A program made the translations under genes and the position numbers. A DNA stretch of 19,268 nt, taken from an uncultured Clostridia bacterium. Its GTDB lineage: Bacteria > Bacillota > Clostridia > Peptostreptococcales > Acidaminobacteraceae. How positions within the stretch are numbered: position 1 is the first letter of the stretch; each line of letters starts with the position of its first letter. The notes beneath the pieces were generated by a model. It saw nothing but the letters and a program-made list of their open reading frames with translations, searched no databases and had not been told where the DNA came from. Positions 8,862 to 14,907 of this stretch are shown piece by piece. The stretch spans positions 1-19,268 of the forward strand of contig CAMFGQ010000011.1 of the NCBI GenBank assembly GCA_945950065.1, read 5' to 3'.

Positions 8862-9166
8862 CAGGCTTTCCTGGAGGGGTTAAGTCTGTCTTGACGAGGA
8901 AGGGTTGTGCTTTCGCGATAAATGACAAGCTTTCTTCCTACTTGACTAATAAATTCTGCACCTGTCTCCTCCAAAATGGCTTCGGTGAGTTCTTTTTTAT
9001 CCTCTCCTGCGCTGGGCAAAAGATCGATTTTGATGAGTTCAAACTTTTCAAGAACTGCATCCAGTTCTTTTAAGAAGTTGTCGCTCATGCCTTCTTTTCC
9101 TAATTGAAGAATTGGCTTTCTTTCATGAGCTAGCTTTTTTAAATACGCTCTTTCTTTTCCTGTCAT
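8861..9166 (-). CDS. yhbY: YhbY family RNA-binding protein (CRM domain)
   Basis: Small CRM-domain protein that in this family associates with the pre-50S ribosome. Its 101 residues are normal. The motif LGKEGMSDNF (residues 22–31) is the conserved GxxG-containing loop thought to contact RNA, and QVGRKLVIYRES closes the domain. The start MTGKERAYLKKLAH is typical, with AAGGAG before the ATG. It begins two bases after the obg stop and overlaps nadD by one base. Confidence 0.94.
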   Translation of the reverse strand: MTGKERAYLKKLAHERKPILQLGKEGMSDNFLKELDAVLEKFELIKIDLLPSAGEDKKELTEAILEETGAEFISQVGRKLVIYRESTTLPRQDRLNPSRKA

Positions 9167-9168
9167 GA

Positions 9169-10443
9169 TTACTCCTTGTATTCAAAGGCATAGCCTTCAA
9201 TGCGTACGATGTCACCTTCTTGTATACCCATCTCTCTTAGTTTATCATAGACACCCATTTTTTTGAGGTTTACTTCGAAGCGTTTTTCGGATTGATAGCT
9301 TAAGAAATCCGTGGCACGCAGGAGTCCCGAAATTGGTTCTCCTTCTACACAATACTCTCCATCCTCCATATAGTAGTGAATGGTAGTATCTCTGCCTTCA
9401 CGTTCATAACTCTCAACACCCTCATAGAGTTCAATGGGTTCGATCTCGTCGAGAAGGGTTGTTACAAGCTTCATGGCTTCATCAATGCCCTCACCTGTTA
9501 CGGTACTTGTTCTGAAAAAGAGCTTGTCTTTCTCCTTTAAGTACTCTTCTAATGCAATGAGTGCACTTTCATCGGGAGAAAGGTCTACCTTATTTAGAAG
9601 AACGACTTCTTGTCTTTTTGCCAGTTCGGGACTAAATTCAGCCAGTTCTTTTTCAATGACCTGATAATCAGAAAGAGGACTTCTGCCTTCTTCCACATAG
9701 CCACCTACATCAACAAGATGAACCAGAAGTCTCGTACGCTCTACATGACGAAGAAAGTCATGGCCAAGACCGATGCCCTCGCTGGCTCCTTCTATGAGAC
9801 CAGGGATATCTGCCATGATGAAGCTTTTGCCACTGATGACCTCCACCACACCTAGATTAGGTGTAAGGGTTGTGAAGGGATAATTGTCGATTTTGGGATT
9901 GGCTTTTGTGATGCGGGCAAGTAGCGAGCTCTTGCCAACATTGGGAAAACCAATAAGCCCTACATCTGCTATGCTCTTGAGTTCAAGGACAAGTGAAAAT
10001 TCTTCACCTTCTTGCCCTGGTTGTGCATAGTCTGGGGCTTGGTTGATGCTGGATTTAAAGTGAACATTGCCTTTACCACCTCGACCACCCTGGGCGAGGA
10101 TGACCTGTGCATCGGGTTCACTAAGGTCTGCCAATAGTTTTCCGGTTTCTTTTTCAAAGATCACTGTACCTTGAGGAAAGCGCAGGTAAATGTCCTTGCC
10201 TCCCTTGCCATGGCATTTTTTCTTTTGACCATTTTCGCCATTGGAGGCGATAAATTTTCGTTTGTAGCGGAAGTCCATCAGGGTGTGCATTCCCGTATCC
10301 ACACGGGCAATCACATGGCCTCCACGACCACCGTCTCCCCCGTCGGGTCCACCCTTGGGCTCAAACTTCTCTCTACGAAAAGCTGCGCTACCGTTTCCAC
10401 CTCGTCCTCCTCGGACAAGGATTTCTGCTTTATCGATAAACAT
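9169..10443 (-). CDS. obgE: GTPase Obg/CgtA
   Basis: Essential GTPase in 50S assembly and growth or stress control. The 424 residues divide into the glycine-rich Obg fold (1 to about 158, with GGRGGNG and GGDGGRGG), the G domain (GFPNVGKSS as P-loop at about 164–172, DIPGLIEGASEG as G3 and NKVDL as G4) and a full C-terminal OCT domain as in other Gram-positives. GGAGC lies before the ATG. It is separated from rpmA by 40 bases containing a terminator-like hairpin, and I see no promoter in that gap. It therefore probably depends on read-through or on a promoter inside rpmA. Confidence 0.98.
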   Translation of the reverse strand: MFIDKAEILVRGGRGGNGSAAFRREKFEPKGGPDGGDGGRGGHVIARVDTGMHTLMDFRYKRKFIASNGENGQKKKCHGKGGKDIYLRFPQGTVIFEKETGKLLADLSEPDAQVILAQGGRGGKGNVHFKSSINQAPDYAQPGQEGEEFSLVLELKSIADVGLIGFPNVGKSSLLARITKANPKIDNYPFTTLTPNLGVVEVISGKSFIMADIPGLIEGASEGIGLGHDFLRHVERTRLLVHLVDVGGYVEEGRSPLSDYQVIEKELAEFSPELAKRQEVVLLNKVDLSPDESALIALEEYLKEKDKLFFRTSTVTGEGIDEAMKLVTTLLDEIEPIELYEGVESYEREGRDTTIHYYMEDGEYCVEGEPISGLLRATDFLSYQSEKRFEVNLKKMGVYDKLREMGIQEGDIVRIEGYAFEYKE

Positions 10444-10454
10444 AAGTTGCTCCT

Positions 10455-10484
10455 AAAAAAGAAAACTCACCACAAGGATGAGTT
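10455..10484 (-). terminator. Intrinsic terminator after rpmA
   Basis: On the minus strand AACTCA (10469–10464 as plus-strand complement) pairs with TGAGTT, extended by CC/GG with one bulged base and a four-base loop. A TTCTTTTTT tract follows. The hairpin begins at the last base of the rpmA stop codon. It should lower, rather than abolish, transcription from the ribosomal-protein genes into obg. Confidence 0.75.
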
Positions 10485-10762
10485 TATTCAGCATATACAC
10501 TGACTTGTTTTCTTTTCTTACCAAGGCGTTCGAAACGAACGATGCCTTCTGTAAGAGCAAAAAGGGTATCATCACCACCGCGGCCTACATTGTTGCCGGG
10601 ATGAATTTTTGTTCCTCGTTGACGAACGATGATGGAGCCTGCATTTACATGACATCCTTCTCCACGCTTAACGCCAAGACGTTTTGCAATGGAGTCACGA
10701 CCGTTCTTAGAGGAACCAACACCTTTTTTACTTGCAAAGAATTGTAAATCCATTCTTAACAT
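10484..10762 (-). CDS. rpmA: 50S ribosomal protein L27 with cleavable N-terminal extension
   Basis: L27 reaches towards the peptidyl-transferase centre. This 92-residue product starts MLRMDLQFFASKKGVGSSKN. The LQFF/A segment is the Bacillota-specific extension removed by Prp so that the mature N-terminus begins ASKKGVG. The core GRDSIAKRLGVKRGEG and RQRGTKIHPGNNVGRGGDDTLFA is conserved. The ATG lies seven bases inside prp, which encodes its processing protease. The gene is the last before the internal terminator. Confidence 0.98.
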   Translation of the reverse strand: MLRMDLQFFASKKGVGSSKNGRDSIAKRLGVKRGEGCHVNAGSIIVRQRGTKIHPGNNVGRGGDDTLFALTEGIVRFERLGKKRKQVSVYAE

Positions 10763-11094
10763 GACATGATCCTCCTATCTATCACTTCCATGGAAATAAA
10801 CTCGCTGTATTCTTGAACGATTCCAGTAATACCAATGTGCGCGACACTGAGAATGGCTTGGATTTCTTTTCTCATTCCATCATCCTCTTTGATCTCGCAG
10901 CTGAGAAAACCTTTCTTACCTACCCTCACATCGGTTAAGACGTGATAGTGTTCAAGGGTATTCACCACACTAAAGAGAAGAGCACTCACTGCAGCACAGA
11001 CAATGTCTTCTCCGGGATCTGCAGCTCCTGCATGGCCCCGTGAACGAAAGGCTACCAGTCGATCACCCTGACGTTCAAAAACGACTTCGATCAT
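10756..11094 (-). CDS. prp: Ribosomal-processing cysteine protease Prp (YsxB)
   Basis: Cysteine protease that removes the N-terminal extension of L27 before it joins the 50S subunit. Its 112 residues are normal. The catalytic pair is visible as H21 in RGHAG and C33 in DIVCAAVS. The gene sits between rplU and rpmA, as is usual in Bacillota. Its ATG overlaps the rplU stop (TAATG) and its end overlaps the rpmA start, so the protease and its substrate should be made together. Confidence 0.96.
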   Translation of the reverse strand: MIEVVFERQGDRLVAFRSRGHAGAADPGEDIVCAAVSALLFSVVNTLEHYHVLTDVRVGKKGFLSCEIKEDDGMRKEIQAILSVAHIGITGIVQEYSEFISMEVIDRRIMSC

Positions 11095-11402
11095 TAAGCT
11101 TCGATGGCGTCGATTTTCACAAGTGTATAAGGTTGTCGATGACCTTTTTTCTTGCGGAAATCTTTCTTTGCATGATACTTGAAGATAATAACCTTATCGT
11201 GTCTTCCTTGTTCTACTACAGTTGCTTTTACTTTCGCACCTTCTACTAAAGGTGTACCAAATTTGGCTTCATCGCCAACTAGGGCTAATACTCGGTCAAA
11301 GGTAACTTCTTCGCCTTCTTCAAAGGGAAGCTTTTCAACAATGACTTCATCGCCCTCACGGACCTTGAACTGTTGTCCACCAGTTTCAATGATTGCGTAC
11401 AT
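11094..11402 (-). CDS. rplU: 50S ribosomal protein L21
   Basis: A 102-residue ribosomal protein beginning MYAIIETGGQQFKVREGD, the family's hallmark start. It ends with KKGHRQPYTLVKIDAI, the RNA-binding C-terminus. AGGAGG lies five bases before the ATG. It is the first gene of the long series and is preceded by a clear promoter and a roughly 65-base leader. Confidence 0.98.
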   Translation of the reverse strand: MYAIIETGGQQFKVREGDEVIVEKLPFEEGEEVTFDRVLALVGDEAKFGTPLVEGAKVKATVVEQGRHDKVIIFKYHAKKDFRKKKGHRQPYTLVKIDAIEA

Positions 11403-11467
11403 CTTTTCCTCCTAAAATAATCTTCCATGCCGCTTAGGTGTGTCGCTTATAACCTAGTACGAGCATC
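11403..11467 (-). promoter_or_regulatory. rplU 5' leader (candidate L21 leader RNA)
   Basis: This untranslated leader contains AAGCG repeated on either side of ACACACCT, then CGGCAT and the AGGAGG site. Bacillota rplU genes are known to carry a structured L21 leader. The position and the CACCTAAGCGGC stretch suggest this is one, but I cannot confirm it without a covariance-model search. L21 or L27 feedback would be the expected role. Confidence 0.5.
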
Positions 11468-11473
11468 TAGGTT
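11451..11473. repeat. Inverted repeat overlapping the rplU transcription start
   Basis: AACCTAG and CTAGGTT form perfect 7-bp arms around a 9-base spacer. With the predicted start near 11467, one arm would lie in the promoter and the other in the transcript. It is therefore better placed as a DNA operator than as an RNA hairpin, unless transcription starts earlier than predicted. Confidence 0.6.
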
Positions 11474-11502
11474 ATACTAGCACAATTTAAAGGGCTTGAC
11501 AA
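11474..11502 (-). promoter_or_regulatory. Sigma-A-type promoter of the rplU operon
   Basis: On the minus strand TTGTCA (11502–11497) and TAGTAT (11479–11474) are separated by 17 bases. The start site would be near 11467. The 23-base inverted repeat AACCTAG–9 bases–CTAGGTT (11451–11473) begins directly after the -10 box. Confidence 0.8.
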
Positions 11503-11644
11503 GGATTATTTTCGGGAAATTATGGTACTTTTCAATCTTTTGCTTGTTTCGTAATTCCTTCTTTCCCCTAATCATTAAGAGATAGAGTGTAAAGACAAAG
11601 GCCCATTGGGGATCCCCTATTCTTCTCGTAAAAGCTAGGGATGA

Positions 11645-11665
11645 ATAGGGGGCAAAGCCCCCTAT
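11645..11665 (-). terminator. Hairpin after the ABC transporter gene (candidate terminator)
   Basis: ATAGGGGGC and GCCCCCTAT form a perfect 9-bp GC-rich stem with a three-base loop, nine bases after the stop codon. A T-run is missing directly behind it on the minus strand (TCATCCCTAGCTTTT), so termination efficiency is uncertain. Further overlapping repeats lie at 11608–11651. Confidence 0.5.
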
Positions 11666-11674
11666 CTCCTAAAA

Positions 11675-13267
11675 TCATCTTGAAAAAGAATAAATCTCTT
11701 GAAAATCAGAACGTTTAGAGGGAGAAAACTGATGGGAAATGACAATCATGGTTCGATCTTGAATGGACAAAAGGAGATCCTCAATGGAGCTGGCATTCTC
11801 CGCATCAAGATTGGCAAGAGGTTCATCCAAAATCATCAGTGGTGCTTCCCTGAGCAAGCTTCTTGCAAGTGTAATTCTCCTCTTCTCTCCTCCAGAAAGA
11901 TTGTTTCCGTCTTCTTCTATCTGCATGTCAAGTTTATCTTTTGAAGCAAACTTCTTTAATCCAACTTGTTCTAGGACTTCAATCAATTTTTCATCATCGA
12001 TCTCTTGGTATAAAGATAGATTTGTCCTCAAACTCTCTTGAAACAGAACAGCATCTTGTCTCATCACAGTAAAGAGCTTGTTGAGATGTTTAATCTCATG
12101 AACTTCATATCCATCAACAAAGATATGACCTTCTGAAGGTTTATCATAATCCAGCAGTAAATTCATGCTGGTGGTTTTTCCAGAACCACTAGGTCCCTGG
12201 AGAAGATAACGCTTATTTTTCTTAAAGGTCATGTTGAGGTTTTGCAGTAGTTCTTCTTCGCCATAGCCAAAGGACACATCTTGGAAAGTGATTTCACCAA
12301 ATCCTTCCAAGTCTATGCCAGGTTCAACCTGATCCTCTTTACTGCTTTCCATGAACTTGATCATCCTTGCATTGACAGGACCTACAGAAACAAGATCCTG
12401 CAAAAAGTAGGAAAGGCTAATGATGGGATAGGATAATTGGTCAATCATGCCAATGGAGATGAAGAATTTACCTGCAGTAAACTCTCCCCTTAGCACCAAG
12501 TAAGCTGCAAAGGTAAGGATAATGAAGTGAGACATATAGGATAGGATCGAAGAGATGGATCTCGTTAGATTCGCCATCTGTCTTTTCTTAAGATTCTTTC
12601 CCATGGTTAGCTCATTAGAGAAAGCAAATTTCTTAAGAACCTTATCTTCTACAGAAAAATTCTTAATGAGTTCAAATCCCTTTAGCCAATCATTGACAAG
12701 ATTGAGATGCTTCTCAAAGCTTTCTACATAATCCATCTGTGCGCGTTGTAGATGCTTCTCAACAAGCTTTGGCACATAAAGTGGCGTTGTGAGTAGAAGC
12801 AGTGTAATGAAAGCAATTCTGTAGTCTAGAATAAAAAGAGAACCACTGACCATGATAATCTTAATCAGAATTTCAGCAAACATAGGAATTGTACTAAAAT
12901 ACTGATTCTCAATGATCTCCATCTCATTGGTATACTTAGCCAAATACTCAGCTTGGTTGACCTTGAGATAATCTGGATATCTTTTTTTCAATAGACTTCC
13001 AAAGAAATCTTCTCTAAGCTCTCTGATTGAGACAACCGCAAAGCGTCCCCTCATGTGATCATAAAGATAGTAAAAGCCAATCTCCATAAGGATAAATAGC
13101 ACTAAAACAAATGCTTTGGCCATGGTTTGATCAAAGTTTTTTGACAACGCTAAATCAAGGACATCTCCTTTTAAAAACTGTACACGAACAGCTAAGACAG
13201 CTGCCAAAAGCGAACAGAATAACGAAAGCATCAGATATCCCTTATGTTTATACATATACTTTTTCAT
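11675..13267 (-). CDS. ABC exporter half-transporter (fused membrane and ATPase domains)
   Basis: A 530-residue type IV (ABCB-fold) exporter subunit that would work as a homodimer, moving a substrate out of the cell with ATP. The N-terminal part (about residues 10–300) contains the membrane helices. The ATPase domain has Walker A GPSGSGKTT (358–366), the Q-loop at Q404 in VMRQDAVLFQ, the signature LSGGE (457–461), Walker B LMILDEP (477–483) and the switch H512. It is somewhat shorter than the usual ~580 residues, mainly at the C-terminal end, but all catalytic motifs are present. AGGAGG precedes the ATG. That site is part of an attenuator-like structure with a leader peptide upstream, which suggests drug-inducible expression. 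The substrate is unknown; an antibiotic is plausible but inferred only from the leader. Confidence 0.92.
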   Translation of the reverse strand: MKKYMYKHKGYLMLSLFCSLLAAVLAVRVQFLKGDVLDLALSKNFDQTMAKAFVLVLFILMEIGFYYLYDHMRGRFAVVSIRELREDFFGSLLKKRYPDYLKVNQAEYLAKYTNEMEIIENQYFSTIPMFAEILIKIIMVSGSLFILDYRIAFITLLLLTTPLYVPKLVEKHLQRAQMDYVESFEKHLNLVNDWLKGFELIKNFSVEDKVLKKFAFSNELTMGKNLKKRQMANLTRSISSILSYMSHFIILTFAAYLVLRGEFTAGKFFISIGMIDQLSYPIISLSYFLQDLVSVGPVNARMIKFMESSKEDQVEPGIDLEGFGEITFQDVSFGYGEEELLQNLNMTFKKNKRYLLQGPSGSGKTTSMNLLLDYDKPSEGHIFVDGYEVHEIKHLNKLFTVMRQDAVLFQESLRTNLSLYQEIDDEKLIEVLEQVGLKKFASKDKLDMQIEEDGNNLSGGEKRRITLARSLLREAPLMILDEPLANLDAENASSIEDLLLSIQDRTMIVISHQFSPSKRSDFQEIYSFSR

Positions 13268-13271
13268 CTTA

Positions 13272-13337
13272 CCTCCTAATTACTCATCTGAGAATAATAG
13301 AAGGATTCATCATTTTTCCTTCTATTATTTAGAAGGA
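13272..13337 (-). promoter_or_regulatory. Four-segment translation attenuator of the ABC transporter gene
   Basis: Reading the minus strand, segment 1 TCCTTCT (13337–13331) can pair with segment 2 AGAAGGA (13323–13317) through a 7-base loop. Segment 2 with its flank can instead form a perfect 13-bp stem with segment 3, TCCTTCTATTATT (13305–13293). Segment 3 can also pair with segment 4, the ribosome binding site AGGAGG (13277–13272): 7 bp including one G·U, continued by AUU/AAU and CUC/GAG across small bulges. So 1:2 + 3:4 hides the site and 2:3 frees it. No T-run follows any stem, so the control would be translational. A ribosome stalled on the leader peptide would cover segment 1. Confidence 0.72.
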
Positions 13338-13355
13338 TTTTCTTAGTCTTACCAT
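13329..13355 (-). CDS. Leader peptide MVRLRKSF with Arg-Leu-Arg arrest motif
   Basis: Eight codons plus TAA lie about 60 bases upstream of the ABC start. The ATG is preceded by GAGGTGA, a near-perfect complement of the 16S rRNA tail, at a suitable distance. R3-L4-R5 matches the +X(+) macrolide-arrest motif known from ErmDL-type leaders. With codon 4 in the P site, the leading edge of the ribosome would reach about 13331, exactly the end of pairing segment 1. The last two codons and the first base of the stop form segment 1 itself. Confidence 0.65.
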   Translation of the reverse strand: MVRLRKSF

Positions 13356-13374
13356 ATCATTCACCTCTGTTTTT

Positions 13375-13383
13375 ATTATAGCA
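13375..13383 (-). promoter_or_regulatory. Extended -10 promoter of the ABC transporter leader
   Basis: On the minus strand TGC-TATAAT gives a perfect -10 box (13380–13375) with the extended TGn element. No good -35 box lies 16–18 bases upstream. The start site would be about 13368–13370, placing the leader-peptide ribosome binding site at the very 5' end. The palindrome CACTAGTG (13382–13389) overlaps the TG element and could be an operator. Confidence 0.7.
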
Positions 13384-13510
13384 CTAGTGAGGTATAAATA
13401 GCCAGATCCAGACTTTAACCTCTTTTGCCTTGCTTTTCCTTCATTTGAACGACTCGGTAATTTCTATGAACTTTAGTGGTGAATGCACAAAGGATATGTC
13501 TTGATTCCTC

Positions 13511-13539
13511 TTGAAAAAGAAAACATTAAGTTGTATAAT
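13511..13539 (+). promoter_or_regulatory. Sigma-A-type promoter of the AbrB-like/hydrolase operon
   Basis: TTGAAA (13511–13516) and TATAAT (13534–13539) are separated by 17 bases, and transcription would start near 13546. The rest of the divergent region between the two promoters (about 13390–13510) shows nothing further that I can interpret. Confidence 0.88.
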
Positions 13540-13545
13540 TAAGAA

Positions 13546-13563
13546 AAGTAATACAAGTAATAC
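13546..13563 (+). repeat. Tandem 9-bp direct repeat at the transcription start
   Basis: AAGTAATAC is repeated twice without a gap, starting at the predicted +1 of the operon and about 27 bases before the regulator gene. It is a candidate binding site for the AbrB-like protein encoded directly downstream. Confidence 0.5.
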
Positions 13564-13589
13564 GATCGATTCGATGGAAAGGACAACAA

Positions 13590-13805
13590 ATGGATTTTTC
13601 AAAAAAAAGATATGCTGGATTAGCAAAACTTGGTCCCAAGAGCCAAATCGTGATTCCTAAAGAGGTGCGTCAACTCTTCGGACTCAAACCAGGGGACACT
13701 CTTCTCCTATTAGCTGATGTGGAGCGTGGCATTGCACTTGTTGATCCCGCAGACTACGAAGAACTTTTTCATGATGTTTTTCCACAAAAAAAGAAAGGAG
13801 GCTAA
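13590..13805 (+). CDS. AbrB/SpoVT-family DNA-binding regulator
   Basis: A 71-residue protein with a swapped-hairpin AbrB domain: LAKLGPKSQIVIPKEVRQLF followed by LKPGDTLLLLADVERGIALV. These proteins dimerise and bind DNA, acting as transition-state regulators or as antitoxins. No toxin-like partner is adjacent; the next gene is a hydrolase. The ATG has AAAGGA in front and a well-formed promoter upstream. Its last codons carry the AAGGAGG site of the next gene, so the two are a coupled pair, and autoregulation is likely. The C-terminus PQKKKGG is basic. Confidence 0.88.
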   Translation: MDFSKKRYAGLAKLGPKSQIVIPKEVRQLFGLKPGDTLLLLADVERGIALVDPADYEELFHDVFPQKKKGG

Positions 13806-13806
13806 A

Positions 13807-14889
13807 GTGCCTATTTTCCTAAAGTATGCTTTATTGTATTTCCTTTTGCCATTAATAGTAGGAATTATCTGCAATTTTCTCCTTCGCGCCCTTCTCTATT
13901 CAATCACATCAAAAAATTATTACTTCAAACACATTGAGAAAGCATTGGATCATGGTTTTGTTGAAAAAGATCTCTCTCTTCGTGAAGGACTACACATCCA
14001 CTATGCAGAAGGACCTAAAAATGGAATTCCCTTACTGCTCCTTCCTGGCCAAGGAAGTATCTGGCAAGATTATGGTCCTGTCCTTCTAGATCTAGCATCC
14101 ACATATCATGTTGTTGCGGTTGATTGCCATGGGCACGGAAAGAGTAGCTGGAATAAAAAGGATTATCGAATCCAACAAATCGCTGACGATTTTGCCGTCT
14201 TCATAAAAAATGTTTTCGATGGTCCTGCAGTGGTTGCTGGACACTCTTCAGGGGGGTTAATCACAGCTTGCCTTGCAGCAAGACATCCATCCCTTGTGCG
14301 TGGAATCATTCTTGAAGATCCACCTTTTTTTACAACTGAACCAGGTCGCAAGGAAAATACATATGTATGGGTTGATACTTTTAAAAATATTGATGCTTTT
14401 TTAAAGCAAGACGAAGAAAAAGACTACCTTTGCTACTATATGCCAAGATCCTATTGGAAAAGGTACTTTGGTAAATTATGGAAGGTCTTTACAGAGAAAG
14501 TGATTGAGCAGCGTAAAGAAAACCCCACTGTACTCCCCTATATCCCTTGGGCAGGAACACAAATTAATCGAATTTGGGAGTCACTAGCTCATCCTTATGA
14601 TCTACAGCTTTCCGTTGGGTTTATTGATGATTCATTTTTCGAAAACTTTAGTCATGAAGAAACTCTGAAAAAAATTCAATGTCCTAGCCTTTTTATTAAA
14701 GCAACAACGCGCTATGATAAAAAACAAGATCTTCTTCTGGCCGCACTTAATGAAGAAGATTGTAAGCGTGTTCACGACCTACTTCCTGCAAATAGAGTGG
14801 TTCATGTTCGAAGTGGCCATGATGTGCATTTTGAGAAGCCGAGAGTTTACTCTAATAACTTAATAGCCTTCTCAGAAGTACTGAAATGA
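13807..14889 (+). CDS. Membrane-anchored alpha/beta hydrolase
   Basis: A 360-residue serine hydrolase. The start is GTG at 13807, six bases after an AAGGAGG site that lies in the end of the regulator gene. An earlier in-frame ATG at 13717 lies inside the regulator and is rejected. Residues about 7–31 form a membrane helix. The hydrolase domain shows LLLPGQGS (oxyanion region, ~77–84), VDCHGHGKS, the nucleophile elbow GHSSGG with S147, a likely acid at D304 and the catalytic His at H338 in SGHDVHFEKP. A helical insert of about 90 residues forms the lid. The ester or amide substrate is unknown. Confidence 0.9.
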   Translation: MPIFLKYALLYFLLPLIVGIICNFLLRALLYSITSKNYYFKHIEKALDHGFVEKDLSLREGLHIHYAEGPKNGIPLLLLPGQGSIWQDYGPVLLDLASTYHVVAVDCHGHGKSSWNKKDYRIQQIADDFAVFIKNVFDGPAVVAGHSSGGLITACLAARHPSLVRGIILEDPPFFTTEPGRKENTYVWVDTFKNIDAFLKQDEEKDYLCYYMPRSYWKRYFGKLWKVFTEKVIEQRKENPTVLPYIPWAGTQINRIWESLAHPYDLQLSVGFIDDSFFENFSHEETLKKIQCPSLFIKATTRYDKKQDLLLAALNEEDCKRVHDLLPANRVVHVRSGHDVHFEKPRVYSNNLIAFSEVLK

Positions 14890-14907
14890 TCGAAGAAAGC
14901 TAGATGA

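Noticed and set aside
10171..10503. 110-codon plus-strand open frame
   Set aside because: It is antisense to obg, whose glycine-rich codons create open frames on the other strand; it shows no family motifs.
11434..11466. Ten-codon frame (MLVLGYKRHT) at the predicted 5' end of the rplU transcript
   Set aside because: It would be leaderless with no ribosome binding site, and there are no competing pairing segments like those in the ABC leader, so it is probably chance.
13293..13329. The 13-bp inverted repeat read as a plain transcription terminator
   Set aside because: No T-run follows it in either direction, and its arms also pair with the leader segment and the ribosome binding site, which fits attenuation better.
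13441..13626. Minus-strand frame encoding a 61-residue hydrophobic peptide, antisense to the start of the AbrB-like gene
   Set aside because: It needs a TTG start without any ribosome binding site, covers the plus-strand promoter and start of a clear gene, and its hydrophobicity is what AT-rich non-coding sequence gives.
13717..13806. Upstream extension of the alpha/beta hydrolase from an ATG inside the regulator gene
   Set aside because: The GTG at 13807 has an ideal AAGGAGG site and begins directly at the membrane helix; the extension would overlap the regulator coding region in another frame.
14890..14907. Shared bidirectional terminator between the convergent hydrolase and methyltransferase genes
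   Set aside because: Only a weak TGATC/GATCA repeat is present, with no stable stem and no T-run.
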